A DNA stretch of 64,000 nt, from positions 62,001 through 126,000 of the forward strand of contig JBBPTG010000038.1 in assembly GCA_038093975.1 (NCBI GenBank), given 5' to 3'. This document shows positions 22,358 to 34,209 of this stretch, in pieces. Position 1 is the stretch's first letter. Each line of letters begins with the position of its first letter. The translations under genes and the position numbers were made by a program. Below the pieces are notes generated by a model that made no database searches, was not told the origin of the DNA, and worked only from the letters and a program-made list of their open reading frames with translations. This DNA comes from Chalciporus piperatus. Taxonomy: Eukaryota; Basidiomycota; Agaricomycetes; Boletales; Boletaceae.

Positions 22358-22841
22358 ATGTCGCTGCTTACTTTCCTGGGTGTAAGGCAGCCAAAGAGAC
22401 TCAACCGGACACCCCTGACCCTCGCAGATGTCCTCCACCGTACCTTCGTTAGCGGACTCGCAGCACTGACCGTATACGGAATCTACCTGGGCTTCAACGT
22501 TCACGAGCATATCCTGGCAAAAGGCCGAGGTACGTTGTGTCCGTCGTGCGTGCATTATTTTCAACATTTCTTACTCCGGGCTTCTGTTTCCACAATACTC
22601 TAGAGGTGTGTTGCTCTTTCCTTCCACGTCCTACGAGGCAAACAGGACTGACGAATGGATGATCGCATTGAGGCTCTGGCCCTAAGAGAGACTGAGACCA
22701 AAGTACAAGAAGCTGAACAGGTATCGTCTAGCTTTGCTCTCGTCGGGTGTATGCGCAACTCACTTTCAGCAGGTGGTACAGGAGGCTAGAGAGCTATATC
22801 TGGCAGAGGCTGCTCAAGCTGCCCTTGCCAGACGGTCATAG
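22358..22841 (+). CDS. Small single-TM protein, COX14-like (putative)
   Basis: MSLLTFLGVRQPKRLNR then DVLHRTFVSGLAALTVYGIY, a short leader plus one membrane helix. The pattern D-x-LHR-x-x-V followed by a Gly-rich helix resembles the cytochrome-oxidase assembly factor Cox14. A splice from 22529 to 22689 continues in frame into a charged coiled coil (ETETKVQEAEQVVQEARELY) ending AALARRS at 22841; a second intron lies at 22721-22769. The first intron would be about 160 nt, longer than its neighbours, so the exon link is tentative. Family call is pattern-based only. Confidence 0.45.
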
Positions 22842-23182
22842 CTTACGACCTTTGTCGATCATCCCGGAGGTAAGTGCAAGCTTGCACTTCAAGGGGACGG
22901 GATAGCTCCTAGTCCCGTTTGACCTGTTCATGTCTGACAACTTCGGCGTAGACCTTATCTATCTTGCGTTCAACGCTGGACCGCAAACAGGCGTTGGTAC
23001 CCCACGCGGTCGCGTTCTCAAGTGAGCGGCAACATTCGTCGCGTGGAAAGTACGCCATGGTCACCATGACCTTCTCATGCCATCGGACATATTTTTGGAT
23101 TTGGCCAAAATATACATACTTCCCATCAAAAAATACACATGGTCAGAGTCCATGTTTTACATTGTGGTCTTTCGGGTAGTTC
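22842..23182. other. Intergenic, nothing recognised
   Basis: Short region between the small plus-strand gene and the convergent sedolisin gene; only 3' ends expected. Confidence 0.4.
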
Positions 23183-25594
23183 TCAAGGAAGCGCGAGCCA
23201 CGCAAAAAGCAACTTGGGGAGGTTGGGAGTCCCGAGACCTGTGACAGGATCCCAACCGGGTGCAGTGTTGAACCCGTTCGTTCCACATCCTGGGTTGTTG
23301 CCCGTGGTGATGTCATTGAACAAGCCAGCGAACTCGTGTGAGTAGATCTGCCAGATAGCGTGTCATTGACATGACCAGCGTGAGCAAGGGTGAGAGTGAC
23401 TCACCGTTGGGTTAATGAATCCAATGGGGGATTTGCCGACCGCGAGACGAGCATCGTTGATCATGGTAAAGATTGCGCCGCTAACCGGAGAAGAGCAGGA
23501 GGTTCCGTAGATGAGCAAGAACTCTCCGTCAGCCTAGCATTACGAGCACGATTCTCAGCATCCAGAGGGGTGGATGAGGAAAATTAAACATACAGCCACG
23601 ATATAGTTTGCACCGTTAGCGGAGATATCAGGGAAGGCGCGGGACTAAGAACTTGCGTCAGGGCGCATCCCAGTAAGCTCTGGTCGAACGAAACGCACCG
23701 TTCCAGAAGAGTTCCACATGGTTGCGGGGTAGTCAGGGGGGTAGTTAGCCAAGTAATTCTCGACAGCACTCTTCTGGTAGTCGGGCATAGCGAAGTAGTT
23801 GCTGAATCCACCACCAGAATAGATGACCTCCTCACAAGCCGTCTCGGGTTCATAGACCGTGGAGTTCGGTCCGACCATGGTAGCACCCACGGAAGTAATG
23901 TATGGGCACCCTCCTGGGAAGGTGGGGTTAAACATCGTTCCGTTCAAGGATTGAGTTCCTAAATATCAGGGGTCAGAACAGCAGCCATAGGCAGGAGATA
24001 GATCTCGACGTACCATCGGGGTTCAAACAAAGACCACCGTTGCCGGCAACACCGTAATCACCGGAACTGTAGAGGACGGTGGTACCCATGAGACCGAGCT
24101 TGGCATACTCTGCACATTGACGTGCAGTGTAGAATGGGGTGAGGTCGGCTTCGTCGTATGAGTACGAGGTCGAGATAACGTATGCGGGCTTGACAGTTCC
24201 GCAGTCCTGAGGATCTTTGTATGAAGTGAGTCCAACCGATCGGCGATGAACACGAATATGTAGACTGACGTTCGTATCCTCCAGGGGATGGATCGGGGTA
24301 GGGGGCGTCCTGGATCGGGTCGTCACCACCTTCGAACGTGCAGTAACTGCCATCGAGGGCATCGAGGAAATTGTTGAAGGAAGCACCTAGAAAAGCGATC
24401 ATCAATTTTACGGTGCGTGGTATGTCCACCGGTGACTGACCCTCAACCACATCACCAGCTTGGTACAGAGTCACCGTTTGCGAGGGGCCGAGGAGACCCA
24501 TAGCATACTCGAGGTCGAGGTCAGATTCGACGTTGTAGGAGAAGTTCTGGTACGTTGTCTGCGCGTAGCCTGCGAGGGATTGATATCGACGTTCAAATTT
24601 ACATAGAGCGTATCCATTTACCTCCATCGATGGAAACCAAGTAAGGTGACATGCCATAAAGATCCGGAGAGAAGTTTCCGAAGAACATGTTCAAGTCAGT
24701 TTGCAGGTAAGCCTGGGGACTGTATTCAACTGTGTCACAGGACTGTCAGTCAGATGATTCGGAGGATGAGCTATTCGCTCACCAATTCCATAGCTGTTAT
24801 GCGCGGTCGCAATGAGCGTGTAGTCGAGGCCGTAGAGCGCACGCAAGCAGTCGAGTGTGATATATTCATTGCACGTCGTAAGATCAGCCGGGATTGCACC
24901 CTCGAACTTGCCGGTAGTCTTTGGTTCGCTTTTAACACCTGGCTTTCCAATGGCATGAGCGGGTTCACCGGCAGTATCGCGACGAGTCAATTTAGCATCA
25001 AAGTGCACGGTAGGCGTGACAAAGTCCACATGGGGAACAATGTGCTCAGGGAGATGGTAAGACTCGCACGCTAAATTTTACAATCATCAGTTTTCACGAA
25101 ATTGACAAGGCCAGATATGATATGTACTGACCAATGTGCTCCTTTCCAGAGCCATGACCGTAGAGGTTATACTCCGTCTGAAGGAGACTTTCTGCCTCCT
25201 CGATGGTTGCGCTAACTTCGATCCAACCCTTGTTAGGCGTCAACTTGATGCGGTCGTTCTCGATGCCGCTGTTCGTGAGCCATGATCGGACTGCCTCGAT
25301 AGTCTCGTCGGTGGGTGCGAATTTGTTGAGAACCTCGCTCGCAGACCAGTGGTTACCATATTTCTCGGACTTGGGGTGCGACACTTCCATGAGGTAGGCG
25401 CCGATGTCATCGATGTTCCTCTGGCTCAGGGCAAAGCGCAGAGGGATGACCATGCTAGCGTCATGTCTGCGGTGCAGAGTCCATCCCGCAGGGATAGCAT
25501 TACGCTTCTCATGGAGCCTGTAGGGGGAGAGAGCCGGCTCTGTGGCCGCGAGAAGACCGAGACTGAGTACGACAAAGGAGAGGAGAGACCTCAT
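23183..25594 (-). CDS. Secreted S53 peptidase (sedolisin/tripeptidyl-peptidase), copy 1
   Basis: Acid serine-carboxyl protease. Signal peptide MRSLLSFVVLSLGLLAATEP; pro-kumamolisin domain with YLMEVSHPKSEKYGNHWSA and KGWIEVSATIEEAESLLQTE. Mature part: EYITLDCLRALYGLDY, catalytic Glu/Asp pair in [82 protein letters not shown], catalytic Ser in [19 protein letters not shown], and the C-terminal calcium site FNDITTGNNPGCGT...[12 protein letters not shown]. It ends KLLFAWLALP-stop. About nine short introns. All catalytic residues present. Tandem with 26937-29377. Confidence 0.93.
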
Positions 25595-25658
25595 TGCGAA
25601 ACGCGGGCAGAAATCTTGGGGCAGAAATCTTGGGACTATAGTTGCACCCTCCAGGGGT

Positions 25659-25665
25659 CTTTATA
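25659..25665 (-). promoter_or_regulatory. TATA box of sedolisin copy 1
   Basis: TATAAAG on the minus strand, about 65 bp upstream of the ATG at 25594, matching the spacing at the GH16 gene. Confidence 0.5.
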
Positions 25666-26936
25666 GGCAAGACGGTGGGAGGGGAAAAGTGGGACGGCAT
25701 GGTATAGACCAAGATAAAGCCAGGTCTAGGAGTACCACGCGCCTTCGCGAATTGTTTTTACCGCGCTTTCTCATAACTATTGCAAGAAAGGGTCGGATGA
25801 CCATGAGGTTGGGACCCTGTAAGGGAAAGTCGACCCTTTGTAGAACTCAAGGAGCCTCACCTTTCCGATGTGCAAGCCAAGGTAGCAGTAGTGGTGACTC
25901 AAGTCAAGGGGCAGATGACCAGAAACCTTCTCAATCGAAAACCTCGAGCTCGGTGTTCGTGAGAGAGGCAAATGATAACTAGACACTCAAAATATCTCTG
26001 CTTCCACAAACGAAGTAAAAGAGGCCCAGGCTGCGAGGTGATGCAAGCTGTGGACTCGTCAACTGAGCTCATCATCATGATAAAAAATCAGAGTATGTCA
26101 CATGCCCGAAGAATGCAGCGACTTTGGGTGAGACCGTTGCCCAACTGTTGTCTCAGGCCGGTAACCAGACAGCGGAGTACTCACCGAGTTGCTTCTATCG
26201 CGGACGTAGGAAGCAGTATTGGCACGAAGCGCGCGGGTCATCAGGGGGATTGGCTTGACACTTGTGTACAATACCGAATTGGGGTGAAATTACGGTCAAG
26301 CATCACGAAGTACTTCCATCACTGTCCATGCGATCAGGCACGTCGGAGATGTAGTGTGTGTATGTTAGTTCTCTCGAGTCTCGACGTCCGTCGAATGACC
26401 GGATTTTGATCGATCTGATCAGCGGGTGTGTCACACAGATGTCACGCGTTGCTGCTTCTCGCTGTACCACGAAGTGGAAAGGAGGGTATTGTCGGATTCA
26501 AAAATCAGGCTACAAGACGAGTTGCAGGAACGTCCCACGGTGGGCATCCCCGACTTCCACGGAGTAGAACAGAGTGGAGGAGGGTTTCGTCGAGCGAGTA
26601 ATTGTGGCTACGGACTTGCACTGTGGGAGAGATTGTGTAGTTACTAGACCCTTCGTGGAACCAACAAATGACATATATCATGTGAACTTTCAAAGTTCCC
26701 GGTACTAGTAACTGAGGCTTGTAGATGAGTTTTGAAAAAGGGGTCAACCTCGCGGGGCCAAATGTAAGCAGCCAGACCGCCGCGCTGAACCGCTACGCCA
26801 AAAGGCAGAGTAACGAAGTCGAGGCCGAGTGTGCTAATCCAGCACAATCAAAACGTCCAGGTCGACAAGAAATTGGGGCATGTCCTCCACATTTAACCAG
26901 ATATCGAAATACAAAAAAGCTAGTACACGGTTACGC
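25666..26936. other. Spacer between the two sedolisins
   Basis: 1.3 kb holding the promoter of copy 1 and the 3' end of copy 2. No gene, repeat or mobile-element signature recognised. Confidence 0.4.
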
Positions 26937-29377
26937 CTAAGGCAACAACAACCATCTCACGAGGAGTTTAGGGAAGTTCGGCGTGCCGAGACCAGTGACT
27001 GGGTCCCATCCAGGGGTAGCGTTGAAACCCGGAGTACCACAACCTGGGTTCGTGCCCGTGGTGATATCGTTGAATGCACCAACGAATTCGGGAGAATAGA
27101 TCTAGAACCCCAAAGTTTTAGTCTCTCTTCTACGGCCTCCTTGCTGTGGTGAACTTACCGTTGGGTTGATGAAACCAATTGGCTTCTTGCCAATAGCAAG
27201 TCGAGCATCGTTGATCATCGTGAAAATGGCACCGGTGACGGGGGAAGAGCAAGATGTTCCGAAGACGCGCGCAAATTGTCCGTCAATCTGCATTGCGGAC
27301 AGTACCTCAGTATAGCTCAGGGTGAGTTCGCACAGTTAGACTTACAGCGACGACGTAGTTTGCGCCGTTAGCGGCAATATCGGGGAAGGCACGAGACTGA
27401 GATCCTGATTAATCGTCTTCTAGTAATGAGCGTCGAAACATACCATTCCGGTAGAGTTCCAAATGGTGGCAGGGTAGTTGGGTTGGTAGTTAGCTATGTA
27501 GTTCTTAACCGCACCCGTCTGGTACTCGGGCATGGCGAAGTAGTTGCTGAAACCTCCACCGGAGTAAATGACTTCCATGCAAGCCGTCTCAGGTTCGAAT
27601 ACGGTGGCATTAGGCTTCACCATGGTAGCGCCAACAGACGTGATGTATGGGCAAGTACCAGGGAAACTGGGGTTGAAGATCATTCCACCAGTAGTTTGGG
27701 TGCCTTGCAACTTGTGAGGCGGAAGTACGATCAACCAGATGGACAGTTCTTACCGTCGGGGTTAAGACACAGACCACCGTTGCCCGCTACACCATTGTCT
27801 CCTGAGCTGTACAGAACCGTGACACCCATGAGACCGAGCTTCGCATACTCGTCGCACTGGCGTGCGGTGTAGAAGGGTGTGAGGTCGGCTTCATTGTATG
27901 AATAGGACGTAGAAATGACGTAGGCAGGCTTGACGATGCCGCAAGACTCGGGACCTTTGAGTTGGAAAATTGAGATCAACAACAGGAAGAAACGAGAAGA
28001 GACGCCACGTACCCATGTAGCCACCAGGCTGAGTGTCGGGGTAAATACCGTCTTGCGTGATGTCATCACCACCTTCAAAGGTACAGTACGTACCGTCGAT
28101 GGCGTCAAGGAAGTTGTTGAAGGATGCACCTGTCAACATTGATTAGGCCTTTTTGATAGCAAACCAAAGCGCCATGATCTCACCCTCGACCATATCACCC
28201 GTCTGGTAAAGTGTGACAGTCTGCGCTCCAGTGACCAACGACATCCCGTATTCCAAGTCAAGGTCGGACTCGCCATTGTAACCAAAGCCCTGGAATTGAG
28301 TCTGAGCAAAGCCTAACGGAGCAGCCCAACATTGATTCAGTATCTCAGCATTCCTTGATCGGAAACCAGGTCCTTACCCCCATCAATGGAGACCATATAC
28401 GGCTCCTTGCCAAGGAGGTCTTGCGAGAAGTTCTGAGCAAACATCTGGAGATCGCTCTGCAAGTAAGCCTGAGGGGTATATTCCACTGTCCGATGAGCGA
28501 GAGACGTGAGCACATGTTAGGGACGCCTGAATCGAATCGTTCACTGACCGATACCATAACTGTTCTTTTCAGTTGCGACAGGCTCATAGAAAAGACCATA
28601 GAGCGTGCGGAGGCAAATTGGTGTGATGTATTGATCACACTCTGCGAGTTCGCCGAGTATCCCCGAAAGACGAGCACCTGTGGTCTTTGGGGTGAGGCCA
28701 ACCCCGGGCTGACCGATGGAGCGTGCGGGTGCAGGTTCAGGAGCACCGTCGCCCGACCGACGGGTGAGCTTTGCATCGAAGTGCACGGAAGGGATGACGA
28801 AATCGACGTGAGACTGTACATGTTCGGGGAGATAGTAGGCCTCGCAGCCTATTTTTGTCGTGTTAGCCTGCGTATCTCTTGAGGGAAGATCGCAAAACGA
28901 AGACTGACCGACGTGTTCATTGCCACTCGTGTGCGTGTACACGTTGTACTCAGTGTTCATGAGGAGTTCAGCTTCCTCAACTGTGACATCGACTTGCATC
29001 CACCCCTTAGAATGACCCAGAGTAATTCGTTCCTCGCTGATCCCGCTTGCAATCAACCAGTCACGGACTGTGTCGACCGTCTCATCACTGGGGGTGAAGG
29101 TTCTTGCGATGTCTCCGGCAGTCCAGTGGTTCCCGAAGTTCGGGGACTTGGGGTGAGAGACATCGTAGAGGTATTTACCGATGTCCTCGATGTTTCGTTG
29201 CTTCAATGCGAATCGCAGGGGGATGGTCGAGGTAGCATCGTGCCGCCTTGCAAGGGACCAACCCCGTGGAAGGGCATTACGCTTCTCATGGACGTTGTAT
29301 GGACTCAGAGACGGCTCTGCAAATGAAGTCAGAGCGAGGCTGACGGCCACGAGCGAAATCAATGACGAGTAGCGCAT
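26937..29377 (-). CDS. Secreted S53 peptidase (sedolisin/tripeptidyl-peptidase), copy 2
   Basis: Tandem paralogue of 23183-25594 with the same exon order. Signal peptide [20 protein letters not shown], then [20 protein letters not shown]. Prodomain [20 protein letters not shown] and [20 protein letters not shown]. Catalytic Glu/Asp in [30 protein letters not shown]; catalytic Ser in [19 protein letters not shown]; calcium site [14 protein letters not shown] then [12 protein letters not shown]. Ends [14 protein letters not shown]. Differences from copy 1 include SGDN against SGDY and a more Pro/Ala-rich linker before the mature enzyme ([11 protein letters not shown]). Intact; probably differs in specificity or timing. 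Confidence 0.93.
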
Positions 29378-30781
29378 CGCGGGCTTGAGGCGGAGTGCCG
29401 GGTGATGGGGAGAAACCGCTGAAACACCTATGTCTTTTAACAGGCAGAACAACAGACCCAGTAGGGAGTTCCAAGATTAGACGTTATCGTGCCTGCGAAC
29501 ATATTGACGACCAGCATGGGACGACTATCACACGCGAGTACTTTCCCCGGGATAAGCACCAGCGTATCATGCTGACATCCTTTGTCAACTTCCACGCCAA
29601 GTGCCAGTGACAAGGAACAACTCACATGAAAGGCTTTCCAGACAGTCGCGGATCCATATATATATCATGGTGGTTTCACTTCAGTGTGCAGACCACCGCT
29701 GGCACCTGAGCACACGCTCCTTCAATCTTGACAACTTCGACCTTGAAACTCAGGTCCAAAGTTGATACTCGGCTACAGATAGCAGATGACATACCCACAC
29801 GCTGCTAATGTGACCACCATACCGCGTGTGCTTTGCAAAATGCCTCCGGTACTTCGAGGTGTGGAGATAATACTGGGCTTCCGCCGGAACAAGCAGACCC
29901 AGAAATGATCGAGGAAGATTTAGCTCGGCGGGTAAAACACCTTCTCGCGATTGGACTTGGGGGGACTAGCATTCGACATACTATTGAGGTCGCGGTACAA
30001 GGTCGACAGGGTGACTCTGGCTTATTCGTCCATCGTTGATCGTTTGGGAATCGCACCTAAGCCCTTGAACTCAAGGACCACAATCCCGGATTAGACGTCG
30101 ACTAAGCATGCGAATGCTAGTCTCCGGGTCCGGACGAAGAAGCTTGCGGGTGAATATCGTGTAAGTGAATCGCGAGCAGTGTGATGGTATACGCAGGAGC
30201 GGTCTTGGGGTCGACATGAGCCTAGACAGATTGCGAGCGTTCGCATGAGGCGTCCGGGGTAACATGTGCAAGTTTACATATTTGCCACAGAATGTCAGGG
30301 GGCGCCTGCTAGTGCGAATTTATGGAGCTATTCACGATTGCTGTAAAGTAGGAGAATACCCACGTTCGTTGGCGGACTTGGGCGCGCGATGTCCGCATTG
30401 ACTTCACAGGTTTTGTGGACCAAAACCAGGTCCTTAAACCCGTCATCTGGCGATGCGATAGTGAGCGAAGCACTCACGTGTCATTACATAGCTGGTATGC
30501 TCTCAGGAAACCTTTATCTCCGGACATGACATGACTTTCATTCAACCCACTTTTTACGCGCGACTCGAACTCTCGGTACAGGTCCATGTTCGATCCTGCT
30601 CAAGGTGTGTCGGCTAGACCTGCGTCAGGAAATGTTGCATGACTCAACCGCTGCGCAACCTTGTGGTGAATCGTTCTCACCAGTGACAGAAGTTGTTACG
30701 ATCTCACGAAAGAGGGATTTCTTGCACAAAGCTTGCGGGTAACCTGCATCATTCTTCGATGTTGACATGTTAGCAGCGACC
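29378..30781. other. Intergenic, nothing recognised
   Basis: Upstream of sedolisin copy 2. A plus-strand frame at 29833-30039 has a smooth composition but no ATG context or family features that would make it a gene. Confidence 0.35.
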
Positions 30782-31245
30782 TTGTAGTTGAGGTGTCCGG
30801 TAAGTCCGGCGACGGGTTCAATCTGATATGCATGTCCCAGGCGATGGCGAGTCGATGGAATTTTTGCGGTCCAAGAGGCCGGGATACAAGCGAGCAGTTT
30901 CTGCGAAGTTAAATGTGTAGTCAACGGTGAAAGCTTTGTTTGGACTCACGTCAGGTTGAGAAGGACGCGCAGTCACCCCGGAGATGAGTCCAATCTGATT
31001 GCCATGTCCCATGCACTATCGTGAGTGGGCAGCTGGGTGGAGCGTTGTTATTCAGGAAGCCGCCGACATGCAAGCGACCAAACCAAAATCAAAGTCAATA
31101 AGCGCATTTCGCATGATGGTTGAACACATTGTTTGGACTCACATCGAGTTGGGAAGTCCTTAGTCACCTCGGGGATCAATCTGACAAGCATGTCCCTGGC
31201 GCTATCGCGAGTCGATGGCTGTTGTGGTCCAAGAGGCAGGATTGC
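30782..31245 (-). repeat. Threefold degenerate repeat of about 110 bp (possible exon triplication)
   Basis: Units at roughly 30786-30890, 30936-31040 and 31130-31243. On the minus strand each reads GGRCATG, a pyrimidine-poor core, then ATTGRAYCC. Units 2 and 3 end in the same donor-like GTGAGTCCAAACAA; units 1 and 3 share a 5' part (CTTGGACC then CATCGACTCGC). The repeat looks like an exon plus its 5' splice site copied three times. No protein family recognised; the frame is not conserved between units, so it is probably decayed. Confidence 0.5.
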
Positions 31246-31469
31246 TGAAGACGTGGAGTCGGCAACTGGAATTGTTCCGCCCCTGTGCGGCGGTGAATGG
31301 TCCGGCAATTCACCAATCAGTCACAACGAGATCCATTCCTGCCGTGACGGGTCTCTGAAATTCCAAATGCCTTCTATGGCTGGATGCTGCGAAAGGCTAT
31401 GATGGTTACCTGGTTTTCGCCGGTACTAGCTCTCGATCCGGGTTCGGTGTGCTAATAATTTGGTGAGTC

Positions 31470-31900
31470 ACGATCCACTTGGAAGATGAGGTCTTACCAT
31501 CAGTAACACGATGATAGCGGTGCTGCGACGCTGATGACACGCCCTGTGGAAACCCGTTGCGCTCAGCACACCCACACTGAGACGGCGAATCTGATGGTGT
31601 TCTCACTGCGATGGGCGACCTGCAGAGCACCTCCGTACACACTTCTGTCATGGAGTGGAAGCAAGGATTGCATTTCTGGCAAGTGAATACGACCGCCTTG
31701 ATGAACACTGCAGGCAAGTAATCCCTAACATGAAGCTACAGAATATTCCCACTATCCTCGTCACCTCGTGTCGAGTTTCCAAACTTAGCGTTGTATGCTC
31801 CCGAGCGGCGTCAAGTTGACAAGGCCGACAACAACCGACGTGACTCTGACTGATCAATCGAATCCATTCCTCTTCCTTCCTGTACTGTTGGCCATGGAGC
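31470..31900 (-). other. Possible Cys-rich coding segment, unrecognised
   Basis: A minus-strand frame (EEEWIRLISQSHVGCCRPCQ ... TRHE) joins across a 29-nt GTGACG...GTAG gap to YLPAVFIKAVVFTCQKCNP and TEVCTEVLCRS. The gap is short for an intron and no start codon was found, so this may be a gene relic or chance. It abuts the triplicated unit on the same strand. Confidence 0.25.
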
Positions 31901-32220
31901 ACTTGGCGGACGTTCGCGTATTCACCGCCGTGCCGTTGTGTAGGGTATTCGTAACAGGTTCAAGTCTTGGCGTATGGTGTACTGCCTTCCTTGGTTGTAT
32001 CCACTTATATCTTTCCCTCAGGCTTGGCAAGGCGTTCAATTTAGCACTTGCAACTTTTCTTCTCGAACTTCACGAACCCCCGTTTCTCCAGCAACTCGCG
32101 GTCTCCTCGTGTTGCGCAGACTGAACGAATATACGTCAGCAGGATGAGTTCAGTACACACGTACCCCATCACTCGTGCGTATTCAGTACTCGTCAAGCGA
32201 ACGACTCTGCTTACTGTGTT

Positions 32221-33276
32221 ATGGCAGAACCACCCAGAGCCATGCCTACCGGCGGTCGCGCTCAGACAGAGCCAGCTCTCGGCGGATTCATGGGATCGAT
32301 GATGGGAAGCCACCGTATGGATGAGTTTGACGAAGGGCTTGCGCTGATGTCTGCACCGAACAAGAAAAGTTCGTGAGATCCTGCCAATTGCATCTGTTGG
32401 TGGCATACTTAACACTCGGAACAGTCACGCAGGCAGACCAAGATGCAATCGATGAAAAAGCTCGAAAGCGGGCGATGACGAACCTCGTCAGCTCCTGGCA
32501 AGAACGACTACAGCTGATCAGCGTCATCGTAAGTCCGCCTGAATCTTTGGTATTTCCATTGAGCGTCAATGTGTTTATCCTTTAGACGACGTTCTTCGCC
32601 TCCACGGAAGCCGCCATGCTTGTCAACACGAAACCAGCGAATAGCAATGACTACGAGAACCCCGCCCTGAAGGCAGCCAACGCCAGTCTTCTTGGGGCGT
32701 TGATCGTACACGTGTATGCCGGTACGTACACTCCTCTGGCATTGGCAGTTCGCTTACACGTAATATCTAGCCGTGCTCTCATTTCTGGGTGCATTTCTAC
32801 TAATCAGGTATAAACTCCAAGAGGCAACACGTGAAGAAATGATTGCGGAGGGTATCAAAATGGTTAACTCACCCCTTGGATCCGTCCGATTCACGGATAT
32901 GCAAGGTGATCCCACCGATCCGGAACACCGACGAACCATTACCATCCAAGACACTCAATCAATGTACAAGAGTGAACACCACAGGGCACACCACGGGCCA
33001 GGGACGCAGAAGAGAATGGATTCCTCCATGGTGGAGCCTCCAATCATCTCAACGCAGCCTCATCTTGAGCAAGTTGGCCCATTCATGTCTAACGTGTCGT
33101 CCCATCTTCTCAGCCGGACCCATGCACTTTGCGTTTGCCTGGCCGCAGTCGGCTTCGTGCTTGCTATTGTGGGCATCATCTGTTATGCCTGGGCTTTGCA
33201 GCCAGTGTCAGTCAGCATATTCGCATCTGCCTGTCTGGGTATTTCCGTACTGGCTCTAGTGGTCTTGCTCGTATGA
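32221..33276 (+). CDS. Basidiomycete four-TM membrane protein of unknown function
   Basis: Starts MAEPPRAMPTGGRAQ with a disordered leader and a basic helix (DEKARKRAMTNLVSSWQERL). Then four hydrophobic segments: LISVITTFFASTEAAML, SLLGALIVHVYAAVLSFLGA (running into FLLIRY), LCVCLAAVGFVLAIVGIICY, and VSIFASACLGISVLALVVLL. Between the second and third is a hydrophilic loop (EGIKMVNSPLGSVRF and on). Introns: donor GTTCGT near 32367, then about 32529-32584 and 32721-32770; frames join. The topology is a common agaricomycete orphan pattern; no biochemical role can be given. Confidence 0.7.
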
Positions 33277-34209
33277 CTTACCTTACCCTGCATCACAACT
33301 TCGCCCCCTGATCAATGACTCTTCCCCATATACATACCTCCTTCGCGTGTAGAAGCTAATGGAACGAGCCGATACCAATCTTGTATACCACAAATACTTG
33401 CTACCATCACCAATGAAGAAGAACGGGAACAGGAGTGGTTGTAAACGGGACAGACTAATAGAACTCGAGGGAGGGGACGACACCCTTTTATTCTTCGAGA
33501 AATAATCTATTCCAGGGGAGGTTGTACCAAGTCGTTCTTCAGATTAAGGTTTATTCGAGGGTACGAGGAAATAACCCATTTTGACAGCCTGTCAAACTTG
33601 TCATCGGCTCATCTCGAAGACTCCCAAGGCTTATAAGTATAGGTGACAAAGTATTCCTAAAAAATATTCCCGAGCCTGCGGGAAGTCATCATTATGTTTG
33701 ATATGAACGGATGTCCACACTGACCGGCTTCAGCCGCCTATGCTCGGTGACGTCGCCCAATCCGAGGACACTTTGTAAAACGACCCAGGCCCCACAGCCC
33801 AACCACGACAGCATGACCGAGCAATCTCATGCGACTGGCGGCCTCTGGCAGCTTCAATGCAAAAATACCTCAGTCTGTTACCTCCATAGATATCAAAGGC
33901 GGCCACCTCAGGTCTGATTCGGGCCCCATCATTATCGCAGGCGGTTGAGACTGGCAATCATTTTTACATTCCGTGAGTTTCTTGCCTCATGCGGTGTGGA
34001 TCGCGGTCTCAGATCCATCGTGGCTTCTGCCCCTTTGCGCCATTCCGGGTATGTCTCTAATCTATGTGTCGACATACTGTCGATTGGATATAAGTTCTCT
34101 GGCGCGCTCCCCTGCCTATCCTCCTCCCGTCCAGAAGACTCCTCCGCCCTCCACTTTCCGCGGTATCGCATAAAATACACTCGCATTGGTTGGAAAGCTA
34201 GTACAAGTG
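33277..34209. other. Intergenic, promoter of the arrestin gene
   Basis: Nothing recognised beyond short unsupported frames. Confidence 0.4.

Noticed and set aside
29833..30039. Plus frame rich in Glu/Arg upstream of sedolisin 2
   Set aside because: Short, isolated, no splice partners or homologous motif.
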